Source of the DNA: Plantactinospora mayteni
GTDB lineage: Bacteria > Actinomycetota > Actinomycetes > Mycobacteriales > Micromonosporaceae
Assembly: GCF_016862935.1 (NCBI RefSeq)
Contig: NZ_BONX01000028.1
Coordinates: 120,398 to 184,397, forward strand
Direction of reading: 5' to 3'
Length of the DNA: 64,000 nucleotides
A program made the position numbers and the translations under genes. The notes under the pieces are model-generated. The model was given only the letters and a program-made list of their open reading frames with translations. It was not told where the DNA came from and did no database searches. How positions within the stretch are numbered: position 1 is the first letter of the stretch; the number at the start of each line of letters is the position of its first letter. This document shows positions 7,218 to 15,240 of the stretch, one piece after another.

Positions 7218-7788
7218 TCCATACTCCTGGCCCGGCACGGAGTGCCTACGCAACAGGCTGGGGATAACCGACAGTGCACGGCTCGCGCTGCTCGAAGCGA
7301 AGATCGTCAGCATCCGCGAGGTAGAGATCGCCCAGGAGACCATCCCCGGTGACTACAACCTCGAACATCTCAAGCTCTTCCACCATGCGCTCTTCCGGGA
7401 CGTCCACGACTGGGCCGGAGAAACCCGAACCGTGGACATCGCGAAGACCGGATCACAGTTCTGCCACTGGCGCTTCGTCGACGACCAGGTGAGCGCCGTG
7501 TTGGCCGAGCTTGCCGGTGACGGACACCTGATCGGCTACAACCGTCCCGCGTTCGTCCAGGAACTGGCCCACTACTACGGCGAGCTGAACGCGCGGCATC
7601 CCTTCCGCGAGGGCAACGGCCGGTCGCTACGCGCGTTTCTCCGCCAGCTCGCGGCGGCGGCGGGCTACCACCTCGACTGGTCCGAGTTGAGCAAGCACGA
7701 CAACGTACGGGCCTGCCGGGAGAATCTGTTGACCGCCGACACGAAGCTGCTGGTCTCGGTGTTGGACCCGGTGGTACGCCGGATCTGA
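7210..7788 (+). CDS. Fic/Doc-family toxin (AMP/phosphotransferase)
   Basis: The 192-residue protein contains the complete Fic motif HPFREGNGR (His at residue 130), the catalytic loop that transfers AMP or another nucleotide moiety (or phosphate in Doc) to target hydroxyls. A beta-flap region TRTVDIAKTGSQFCHW (about 73-87) precedes it. I see no obvious [ST]xxxE[GN] inhibitory helix in the protein, consistent with inhibition by a separate antitoxin. The GTG at 7210 is chosen because it begins inside the upstream antitoxin gene (8-nt overlap). An earlier in-frame start at 7159 would overlap by 59 nt. Target unknown. Confidence 0.88.
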   Translation: MPDPYSWPGTECLRNRLGITDSARLALLEAKIVSIREVEIAQETIPGDYNLEHLKLFHHALFRDVHDWAGETRTVDIAKTGSQFCHWRFVDDQVSAVLAELAGDGHLIGYNRPAFVQELAHYYGELNARHPFREGNGRSLRAFLRQLAAAAGYHLDWSELSKHDNVRACRENLLTADTKLLVSVLDPVVRRI

Positions 7789-7823
7789 TCGACCGGGACA
7801 GCGCTGACCGGGCGGGGCAGCAC

Positions 7824-8912
<1,089 letters not shown>

Positions 8913-9309
8913 GCGAACGCGACTGCCTCTCTCGTAGCCTCCCGCAACCCGGTGTGGTCCACCGGCCCGGCCCGGGATGAAGTCTACGGACGCGCCCGGA
9001 CCGACACCGCGACGGGCGAGACCGATCGCCCGGACCGCCCGTTACCCCCGGACCGCTCCCGCCCCCGGGCGGACCCGACGCAGCAGGCCGGGCGCCCCGG
9101 GCGGGCTCGGCGGAGCAGGCCGACCGCCTCAGGCGGACCCGGCGCAGCAGGCCAGGCCGTCCGGGCGGGCGCTGCGGAGCGTCCGGGCTGCCTGGGCGGA
9201 CCCGGCGGGGCGGTCCGGGCGGTGACTCCGGCCACCAGCCGGTCGGGTACGCACGGCCAGGTCCGATTTCCGCGAGTCAACGCGGCCGGCAGGCGGCACC
9301 ATCGAAGGC
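8913..9309. other. Intergenic region with degenerate GC-rich repeats
   Basis: 397 bp between two divergent genes. It holds no convincing gene. From about 9067 to 9208 a degenerate repeat of the type ggcggacccg-n-cgcagcaggcc recurs with variable spacing. CACCAT ends 7 nt before the ATG at 9310 and may be the -10 element of the alkA gene. The ychF promoter should lie near 8920-8960. Confidence 0.5.
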
Positions 9310-11019
9310 ATGGAGCTGGACTTCGAGCGGTGCTATCGGGCGGTCGACAGCCGGGACCAGCGGTTCGACGGCTGGTTCTACACCGGCGTCACCACCACCG
9401 GCATCTACTGCCGGCCGTCCTGCCCGGCGACGACCCCGAAGCGGCAGAACGTCCGGTTCTATCCGTCGGCCGCCGCCGCCCAGCGGGCCGGGCTGCGCGC
9501 CTGCCGGCGGTGCCGGCCGGACGCCGCCCCCGGATCGCCGGAGTGGAACGTCCGGGCCGACGTCGTCGGCCGGGCGATGCGGCTGATCGCCGACGGTGTG
9601 GTCGACCGGGAGGGGGTGCCGGGGCTGGCCGGCCGACTCGGCTACACCGAACGGCACCTGAACCGGATGCTGGTCGCCGAGGTCGGTGCCGGGCCGCTCG
9701 CCCTGGCCCGGGCCCAGCGGGCGCAGACCGCCCGGATCCTGGTCGAGACGACCGACCTCGGCCTGGCCGAGATCGCCTTCGCCGCCGGCTTCGGCAGCGT
9801 ACGGCAGTTCAACGACACGATCCGTGAGGTGTACGCGGTCGCACCGTCCCAACTGCGCGACGCCGCCCGCCGGTCGGCTGGTACGGGTTCCCGGCGCAGC
9901 AGCAGGACGACGGTCCGGAGCGGTGTTTCCGCCCCTGCCGGCTCGACGGTCCCGAGCGGTGTTTCCGCTCCGGCCGGCTCGACGGTCCAGGGCCCGAACG
10001 GCACACCGGGGACGATCGCGTTGCGGCTCGCCTACCGGGCGCCACTGCACGCCGACGCGCTACTGGACTTCCTCGCCCTGCGGGCGGTACCCGGGATCGA
10101 GGAGGTAGCGGCCGGGTCGTACCGCCGTGGCCTGCGGCTGCCGAACGGGCCGGCCGAGATCGCCATGACCCCGATGCCCGGGTACGTCGCCGCCACCCTC
10201 CGGCTCACCGACGTCCGGGACCTGGCCCCGGCGGTGGCCCGCTGCCGCCGACTCTTCGACCTGGACGCCGACCCGGAGGCGGTGGACGGCGTGCTCGGTG
10301 CCGATCCGGCGTTCGCCGACGCGGTGGCGAAGGAGCCGGGCATCCGGGTGCCACGTTCGGTGGACGGCTTCGAGATGGCCGTCCGGGCGATCGTCGGCCA
10401 GCGGGTCTCGGTGGCCGGGGCGCGTACCGTGCTGGCCCGACTCGCCACCGCGGCCACCGCCGGCGGGTCGACCGCCCGGCTCGCCGCCACGGCCTCCTCC
10501 GGCGCGCCCCAGGTCGACGTACCTCCGATCGACCTGCCCGACCCGATGGAGGCACCCGCTGTCCCGGCGGGCCCCGCCGGCGAACCCGCCTCGGTGACCG
10601 GCGGGCCGGCGGGGTCGGGTGAGGCGGGCGGTCCGGGCGGACTGCGCGCCTTTCCGACCGCCGAGGAGGTGCTGGCCCTGCCGGACTCGGCGTTCGGCAT
10701 GCCGGCTGCCCGGCGGGCGACGATCCGGGCCCTGGCCGAGGCGGTCGCCGCCGGCGACCTGGACCTGGATCCCGGCGCCGACCGGGCCGAGCTGGTCGAT
10801 CGGCTCACCGCGCTGCCCGGGATCGGCGCCTGGACCGCCGGCTACGTCGCGATGCGGGCGATCGGCGACCCGGACGTCTTCCTCCCCACCGATCTCGGGG
10901 TACGCCGGGGCGCCGCGGCGCTCGGCCTCCCCGACGACCCGAAGAGCCTCGACGCGTACGCCGGCCGCTGGCGGCCCTGGCGCTCGTACGCGGTGATCAG
11001 ACTATGGAGAGCGGGTTAA
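9310..11019 (+). CDS. alkA: Ada/AlkA fusion: methyl-sensing AraC regulator joined to 3-methyladenine DNA glycosylase
   Basis: The 569-residue protein has three parts. Residues 1-75 are the Ada zinc domain with Cys 34, 38, 65 and 68. Cys34 corresponds to the Ada residue that accepts methyl groups from DNA phosphotriesters. Residues about 85-180 are an AraC helix-turn-helix. A linker holds a duplicated 12-residue unit including GVSAPAGSTV. Residues about 235-569 are an AlkA glycosylase with HhH (LPGIGAWTAGYV) and catalytic Asp528 in TDLGV. A Pro/Ala/Gly-rich insertion of about 60 residues interrupts the glycosylase part. The end, YAVIRLWRAG, uses AGA and CTA codons rare in this window, and its stop codon lies within a transposable element inserted directly downstream. 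The last catalytic features are intact. Confidence 0.9.
   Translation: MELDFERCYRAVDSRDQRFDGWFYTGVTTTGIYCRPSCPATTPKRQNVRFYPSAAAAQRAGLRACRRCRPDAAPGSPEWNVRADVVGRAMRLIADGVVDREGVPGLAGRLGYTERHLNRMLVAEVGAGPLALARAQRAQTARILVETTDLGLAEIAFAAGFGSVRQFNDTIREVYAVAPSQLRDAARRSAGTGSRRSSRTTVRSGVSAPAGSTVPSGVSAPAGSTVQGPNGTPGTIALRLAYRAPLHADALLDFLALRAVPGIEEVAAGSYRRGLRLPNGPAEIAMTPMPGYVAATLRLTDVRDLAPAVARCRRLFDLDADPEAVDGVLGADPAFADAVAKEPGIRVPRSVDGFEMAVRAIVGQRVSVAGARTVLARLATAATAGGSTARLAATASSGAPQVDVPPIDLPDPMEAPAVPAGPAGEPASVTGGPAGSGEAGGPGGLRAFPTAEEVLALPDSAFGMPAARRATIRALAEAVAAGDLDLDPGADRAELVDRLTALPGIGAWTAGYVAMRAIGDPDVFLPTDLGVRRGAAALGLPDDPKSLDAYAGRWRPWRSYAVIRLWRAG
9913..9984. repeat. 36-bp in-frame duplication in the alkA linker
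   Basis: Two 36-bp units (9913-9948 and 9949-9984) encode two copies of a 12-residue linker unit containing GVSAPAGST. They differ at only a few positions. The duplication lies between the AraC HTH and glycosylase domains. Confidence 0.85.
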
Positions 11020-12296
11020 CGCTTCCCCACGGCTGGAAGCCGGGGGATTTCTGGCTCAGACCGCACCTCACCGACCTCCCGGAAGGAGGTGATCGCATGT
11101 CTCACGTCGTCGGCACCAGCACGGCCGCGCTCTGCCGTGGCGAGGATCGTCCTCGCGGCGTTCCGGTCCCGACCCGCGGTGTACCCGCAGGTGTCGCACC
11201 GGAAGACTCTGACACCCAACCCGAGACGGTCCTTGGCTCTCGTACCGCACTGCGAGCAGGTCATCGTGGTAAAGGCGGGCGGCACCAACACCACCCTCCG
11301 GCCCGCCCGCAAGCCACGATCAACCAGCTCCCGCTTCGCCGCACCAATCGCCGCATCAGCAGCCTTACGCGCCATCCGCGATCTGGCCAGGAACTTCGGC
11401 TTGAAATCCTCGACCGCGATGGTCGCGTGGTCGTCGACGACCTTCTTCGCCCAGACCCGAGCATCGTGGATGTTCTGCCGGGCCGCCTTCTTCGCCACCT
11501 TCGCCGCCTGACGCTTGGCCCGCAGATAACCGCTCGACGGCGGGGCGCCCTTCACCCTGCGGCGGCGGGCCATCCGGCGCTGGAGTTTGGCGAGTTCGGC
11601 GGCACACCGTTTCCGGTGGCCGAGGTACGGCAGGTCGTAGGCCGGGTCGGTGGTCGTCGCGGTCGTCGTGACACCCCAGTCGACACCAATCGCCCCCTCG
11701 ACATCGGGCGCGGGCGCGGTGTCGCGGCGGACGACGAAGGAGGCATACCAGTGCCCGAGACAGTCCTGGTAGACACGGACACTGGTCGGATCGGACGGCA
11801 ACTCGCGGGACCAGACGACCGGAATGCTGACGCCGCCGGGCAGCCGCAGCCGGCGCTCGCGGATCGAGAACCCACGCGTGGTGTATTCGAGGCTGGGCAG
11901 GGCGTCCTTCAGTCGTTTGACCCTCGGCCGGCCGCGTCCCTTCACCCTGAACGAGTGCTGAAGGGCCAGAGCATAGGTACGCAGCGTCTGCTGCTGGGCG
12001 ACCTGAGACCCGTCCCGCAACCACGACGAGCGGGCCCGTGCCTCGGTCAGCAACTTCGACAGCTTGCCGAAGGTCGGCCTACGCCCGGTCCTGCACTGGT
12101 GGACAGCCTCGTTCCACAGCCAGCGACACCACCCCCAGTCAGCCAACAGCGCGGCCTCCGCGGTCGCGCCCGGACGCAACCGGAAGGTATACCGCACCAC
12201 CTCGTCCACACCCGCGAGCATTCCAGCCGCATCCGACAGTTCAGGCCCCGCAGAGGAGTCGACACCATGCCAACAACCAACACCACACCGGACCAC
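11016..12296 (-). CDS. tnpB: TnpB RNA-guided endonuclease of an IS605-type element
   Basis: Up to 426 residues. The N-terminal OrfB HTH/WED part (YTFRLRPGATAEAALLADWGWCRWLWN) is followed by a split RuvC nuclease: Asp in GVDWGV, Glu in IAVEDF and Asp in AGRDRNAA, all present. The zinc finger CSQCG...CDTCG is intact. The protein therefore looks active. In this family the RNA guide (omega RNA) is made from the tnpB 3' end and right end of the element and uses the flanking DNA as guide. The first in-frame ATG is at 12296; starts at 12221 (MLAGVDEVVRY) or the nearby GTG are closer to the conserved region. The stop codon overlaps that of alkA by 4 nt in antisense. Confidence 0.93.
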   Translation of the reverse strand: MVRCGVGCWHGVDSSAGPELSDAAGMLAGVDEVVRYTFRLRPGATAEAALLADWGWCRWLWNEAVHQCRTGRRPTFGKLSKLLTEARARSSWLRDGSQVAQQQTLRTYALALQHSFRVKGRGRPRVKRLKDALPSLEYTTRGFSIRERRLRLPGGVSIPVVWSRELPSDPTSVRVYQDCLGHWYASFVVRRDTAPAPDVEGAIGVDWGVTTTATTTDPAYDLPYLGHRKRCAAELAKLQRRMARRRRVKGAPPSSGYLRAKRQAAKVAKKAARQNIHDARVWAKKVVDDHATIAVEDFKPKFLARSRMARKAADAAIGAAKRELVDRGLRAGRRVVLVPPAFTTMTCSQCGTRAKDRLGLGVRVFRCDTCGYTAGRDRNAARTILATAERGRAGADDVRHAITSFREVGEVRSEPEIPRLPAVGKR

Positions 12297-12343
12297 CCTT
12301 TCCTCCCCATGGCTGAAGCCAGGGGCTTCTCGGGCGGCTCTCG
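11016..12343 (-). mobile_element. IS200/IS605-group element carrying only tnpB
   Basis: The element spans from about the alkA stop to the base before the ogt ATG. Both ends contain a related hairpin: at the right end of the element (11024-11047) CCCCACGGCT...AGCCGGGGG, at the left end (12306-12324) CCCCATGGCT...AGCCAGGGG. There are no inverted terminal repeats and no target duplication, as expected for this group. No TnpA (HUH transposase) is present, so it would need help in trans. On the element strand the base next to the left end is preceded by TTCAT, a typical target/TAM type for the group; on the plus strand this is the ATGAA that starts ogt. The exact right boundary could lie some bases inside alkA. 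Confidence 0.85.
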
Positions 12344-12856
12344 ATGAACGAGATGTACAGCAGTCGGATCGAGACGCCGGCCGGTGCGCTGACGGTGCTG
12401 GCCGACCCGGACGGGGTGGTGCACGCCGCCGGCTTCGGCACGGACTCCGGCACCCTGCTCGGGCTGGTGCACCCGCGGTTGCGCCGGGAGGTGCGGGAGC
12501 GGCCCGAACTCGGCCCGGTCACCGGGGCTGTGCGGTCCTATCTGGACGGTGACCTGACCGCGATCGACGCGGTGCCGGTCGCGCAGCACACCGACGGCGA
12601 GTTCCTGGCACACGCCTGGGAGACGTTGCGGCAGGTCAAGCCGGGCGAGCCGGTCACCTACACCGAGTTCGCCGGGCTGTCCGGCCGGCCCCGCGCGGTC
12701 CGGGCCGCCGCGATGGCCTGTGCCCGCAACGCCGCCGCGCTCTTCGTACCGTGTCACCGGGTGCTGCGTACCGACGGCGGGCTCGGCGGCTTCCGCTGGG
12801 GGCTGCCGGTGAAGCGTTGGCTGCTCGCACACGAGGGAAGCCCGGTCGGCGAGTGA
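12344..12856 (+). CDS. ogt: Methylated-DNA-[protein]-cysteine S-methyltransferase
   Basis: The 170-residue protein repairs O6-methylguanine by a suicide transfer. The active site PCHRV has Cys137. The upstream helix-turn-helix segment GEPVTYTEFAGLSGRPRAVRAAAMACARN, and the 'wing' GGLGGFRWG, are standard for Ogt/MGMT. The gene would normally follow alkA directly, and the two proteins act in the same adaptive alkylation response. The TnpB element now separates them, and its left end adjoins the ATG, so the original upstream context is gone. No Shine-Dalgarno sequence is left; expression may depend on a promoter in the element or read-through. Confidence 0.94.
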   Translation: MNEMYSSRIETPAGALTVLADPDGVVHAAGFGTDSGTLLGLVHPRLRREVRERPELGPVTGAVRSYLDGDLTAIDAVPVAQHTDGEFLAHAWETLRQVKPGEPVTYTEFAGLSGRPRAVRAAAMACARNAAALFVPCHRVLRTDGGLGGFRWGLPVKRWLLAHEGSPVGE

Positions 12857-13206
12857 CCCGGCGAACCGGACCTGGGTGGCCGACTCGCCGAGGAAGCTCG
12901 CACATGCGAGGGCAGCCCGCTCGGCGGGTTACGCCGCACGCCCGCCGTACGCCCACCGGCACCAGGCCGACCGCCGGCAGCGGGCCGACCAGCCGGCACC
13001 GGGCTGCCCGGGTGTACTGAGTCGGGGATCAGCGCGGGCTGGCCGTCGCGCCGTTGGCCGAACAGGTCCTGAGGGGGCGCGGCGGGACTGAGCCGTCGAT
13101 CAGTGGCGGCTCGCCGAGCGGTGCCAGGCGGCGGATCGGTCCCGGCGACCACAGGTGACAACAACACGACTCAGCCGGAAGCTGGATTTGCCGTTAACGT
13201 CATGGC
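12857..13206. other. Intergenic region before the ABC exporter
   Basis: 350 bp, uniformly GC-rich to about 13140, with no gene that I can support. The last 70 bp are less GC-rich and include TAACGT (13195-13200), 6 nt before the exporter ATG, a good -10 for a leaderless transcript. Confidence 0.5.
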
Positions 13207-15240
13207 ATGGCGCCGGATCGTGACGACGAGCCCACGGTCCGGGGCCGGCCCGGCTTCCGGCTGCCCGCCCGGCTACGGACGCGCGGGGCGGGCTCCCCGA
13301 AGCGGCACGCCGCCGAGCCGCCGTCCACCACCGAGCCGTCGTCCACCGCCGAGCCCTCGTCCACCGCCGAGTTGTCATCCACGACCGAACCGTCATCCAC
13401 GACCGAGCCGTCGTCCACCGTCGAGTCGTCGTCCACGGCCGAGCCGTCGTCTCGCCGGCGGCTCCGGCTGCCCGGCAATCCGTTGCCCCGAAACCTCTGG
13501 CGGCTGCGCCGCTACCTCCGCCCCTACCGTGGCCAACTGGTCTGGCTGCTGCTCGCGGCGTTCGCGGCGACCGGGGCGAGCATCGCCGTACCGCTGGTCG
13601 TGCAGCGGGCGGTGGACGGCCCGATCGCGCACCGCGACCCCGGCGGCCTGCTCCGGCTCGGCGGGCTGGCGCTGCTGCTCGGGCTCGCCGAAGCGGCGTT
13701 GATCTTCGTCCGGCGGTGGGCACAGTCCTCCTCGGCGGTCGGGATGGAGGCCACCATCCGCGACGACATCTACGCCCACCTGCAACGGCTGCACATCGGC
13801 TTCCACGACCGCTGGCAGTCCGGCCAACTACTGTCCCGGGTCACCAGTGACCTGTCGGTGATCCGGCGCTTCCTCTCCTTCGGACTGCTCTTCCTGGTCG
13901 TGAACGTCACCACCTACCTCGCCGTGGTGACGCTGCTGATCGCGCTGCATCCGGGCCTCGGGCTGCTGGTCGCGGCCGGCGCGGTGCCGCTGTTCCTGGC
14001 GAGTCGCCGGTTCACCCGGGCCTATCTGCTGGCCGCTCGACGCCTCCAGGACGAGCAGGGTGACCTGGCCACCCTGATCGAGGAGTCCGCGCAGGGCATC
14101 CGCACCATCAGGGCGTTCGGCCGGCGCCCGGAGATGACCGGGCGGTTCGCGGCCGGCAGCCGTACGCTGCACGACACCGCGACCGGCAAGGGCCGGCTGC
14201 TGGCCCGTACCTCCGCACAGTTCGACCTGATTCCCAACCTGACCCTGGCGGCGGTGCTGGTCGCCGGTGCGGTGGCCGTCGCGGACGGCTCGCTGACCAT
14301 CGGCGGGCTGGTCGCCTTCGTCAGCCTGCAACTGATGCTGATCTGGCCGATCGAGTCGCTCGCCTGGATCATCGCCAACGCGCAGGAGGCGATGACCGCC
14401 GCCGACCGGATCTACGAGGTACTCGACACCCGGCCGACGGTCGTGGACCGGCCGGGCGCGGTGGCGCTGGCCGGGCCGGAGGCAGCCGGTCGGGGCGGCG
14501 CGCTCCGCTTCGACGGGGTGTGGTTCGGCTATCCACAGGGTCCCCCGGTGCTGCGCGGCGTCGACCTGGCGGTCCGGCCCGGCGAGACGCTGGCCATCGT
14601 CGGCGCCACCGGCTGCGGCAAGACCAGCCTGCTGTCGCTGGTACCGCGCCTCTACGACGTCACCGCCGGCCAGGTCACCCTGGACGGGCGGGACATCCGG
14701 GACATCCAGCTCGACTCGCTGCGCAGCCAGGTCGGGATCGCGTTCGAGGAACCGACGCTCTTCTCGATGTCCGTCCGGGAGAACCTCACCCTGGGCCGGG
14801 CCGATGCCGGCGACGACGAGGTACGCGCCGCGCTCGCCGTGGCCCAGGCCGACTTCGTGTACGACCTGCCATGGGGGCTGGACACCCGGATCGGCGAGCA
14901 GGGTCTCTCCCTCTCCGGCGGGCAGCGCCAACGGCTGGCCCTGGCCCGGGCGGTACTCGGCCGGCCCGGAGTACTGGTGCTCGACGATCCGTTGTCGGCG
15001 CTGGACGTACACACCGAGGCGCTGGTCGAACGGGCGCTGGCCCGGGTACTCCGGGACACCACCGCGCTGGTGGTGGTGCACCGGCCCTCGACCGTCGCCC
15101 TGGCCGACCGGGTGGCACTACTCGCCGACGGCCGGATCGCCGCCGTCGGTACCCACGCCGAACTGCTGCGCGAGGTGCCCGCGTACCGGGCGGTGCTCTC
15201 CGCCGAGGACACCGACGACCTCGGACTCGTCCGGTCATGA
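13207..15240 (+). CDS. ABC exporter half-transporter, subunit with degenerate ATPase site
   Basis: The 677-residue protein is a fused membrane domain and ATPase. Residues 37-84 are a Glu/Pro/Ser/Thr tail of eight hexapeptides. Six membrane helices follow (about 105-400). The nucleotide-binding domain has Walker A GATGCGKTS (about 466), signature LSLSGGQRQ (about 567) and Walker B LVLDDPLSALD (593-594), where Asp594 replaces the catalytic Glu. This fits the 'NBD1' subunit of heterodimeric exporters (TM287/288, BmrCD, LmrCD types) with one inactive site. The partner gene overlaps by 4 nt. The substrate is unknown; multidrug or lipid export is the usual role. TAACGT 6 nt upstream suggests a leaderless start. 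Confidence 0.9.
   Translation: MAPDRDDEPTVRGRPGFRLPARLRTRGAGSPKRHAAEPPSTTEPSSTAEPSSTAELSSTTEPSSTTEPSSTVESSSTAEPSSRRRLRLPGNPLPRNLWRLRRYLRPYRGQLVWLLLAAFAATGASIAVPLVVQRAVDGPIAHRDPGGLLRLGGLALLLGLAEAALIFVRRWAQSSSAVGMEATIRDDIYAHLQRLHIGFHDRWQSGQLLSRVTSDLSVIRRFLSFGLLFLVVNVTTYLAVVTLLIALHPGLGLLVAAGAVPLFLASRRFTRAYLLAARRLQDEQGDLATLIEESAQGIRTIRAFGRRPEMTGRFAAGSRTLHDTATGKGRLLARTSAQFDLIPNLTLAAVLVAGAVAVADGSLTIGGLVAFVSLQLMLIWPIESLAWIIANAQEAMTAADRIYEVLDTRPTVVDRPGAVALAGPEAAGRGGALRFDGVWFGYPQGPPVLRGVDLAVRPGETLAIVGATGCGKTSLLSLVPRLYDVTAGQVTLDGRDIRDIQLDSLRSQVGIAFEEPTLFSMSVRENLTLGRADAGDDEVRAALAVAQADFVYDLPWGLDTRIGEQGLSLSGGQRQRLALARAVLGRPGVLVLDDPLSALDVHTEALVERALARVLRDTTALVVVHRPSTVALADRVALLADGRIAAVGTHAELLREVPAYRAVLSAEDTDDLGLVRS
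13315..13458. repeat. 18-bp in-frame tandem repeat in an ABC exporter N-terminal tail
   Basis: Eight 18-bp units encode variants of E-P-S-S-T-[TA], from 13315 to 13458. Units differ by scattered substitutions. It is protein-coding low complexity and has no spacers, so it is not a CRISPR array. Confidence 0.88.

Noticed and set aside
9060..9827. Open frame upstream of and overlapping alkA
   Set aside because: It is a shadow of alkA in another frame with low-complexity Arg/Gly/Pro content.
11000..12343. Prophage or integrative element between alkA and ogt
   Set aside because: Only tnpB is present, with hairpin ends typical of IS200/IS605-type elements; no integrase, no att repeats and no tRNA.
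13315..13458. Regular 18-bp repeats that might look like a CRISPR array
   Set aside because: There are no spacers, the repeats are in frame with the exporter gene and encode a hexapeptide.
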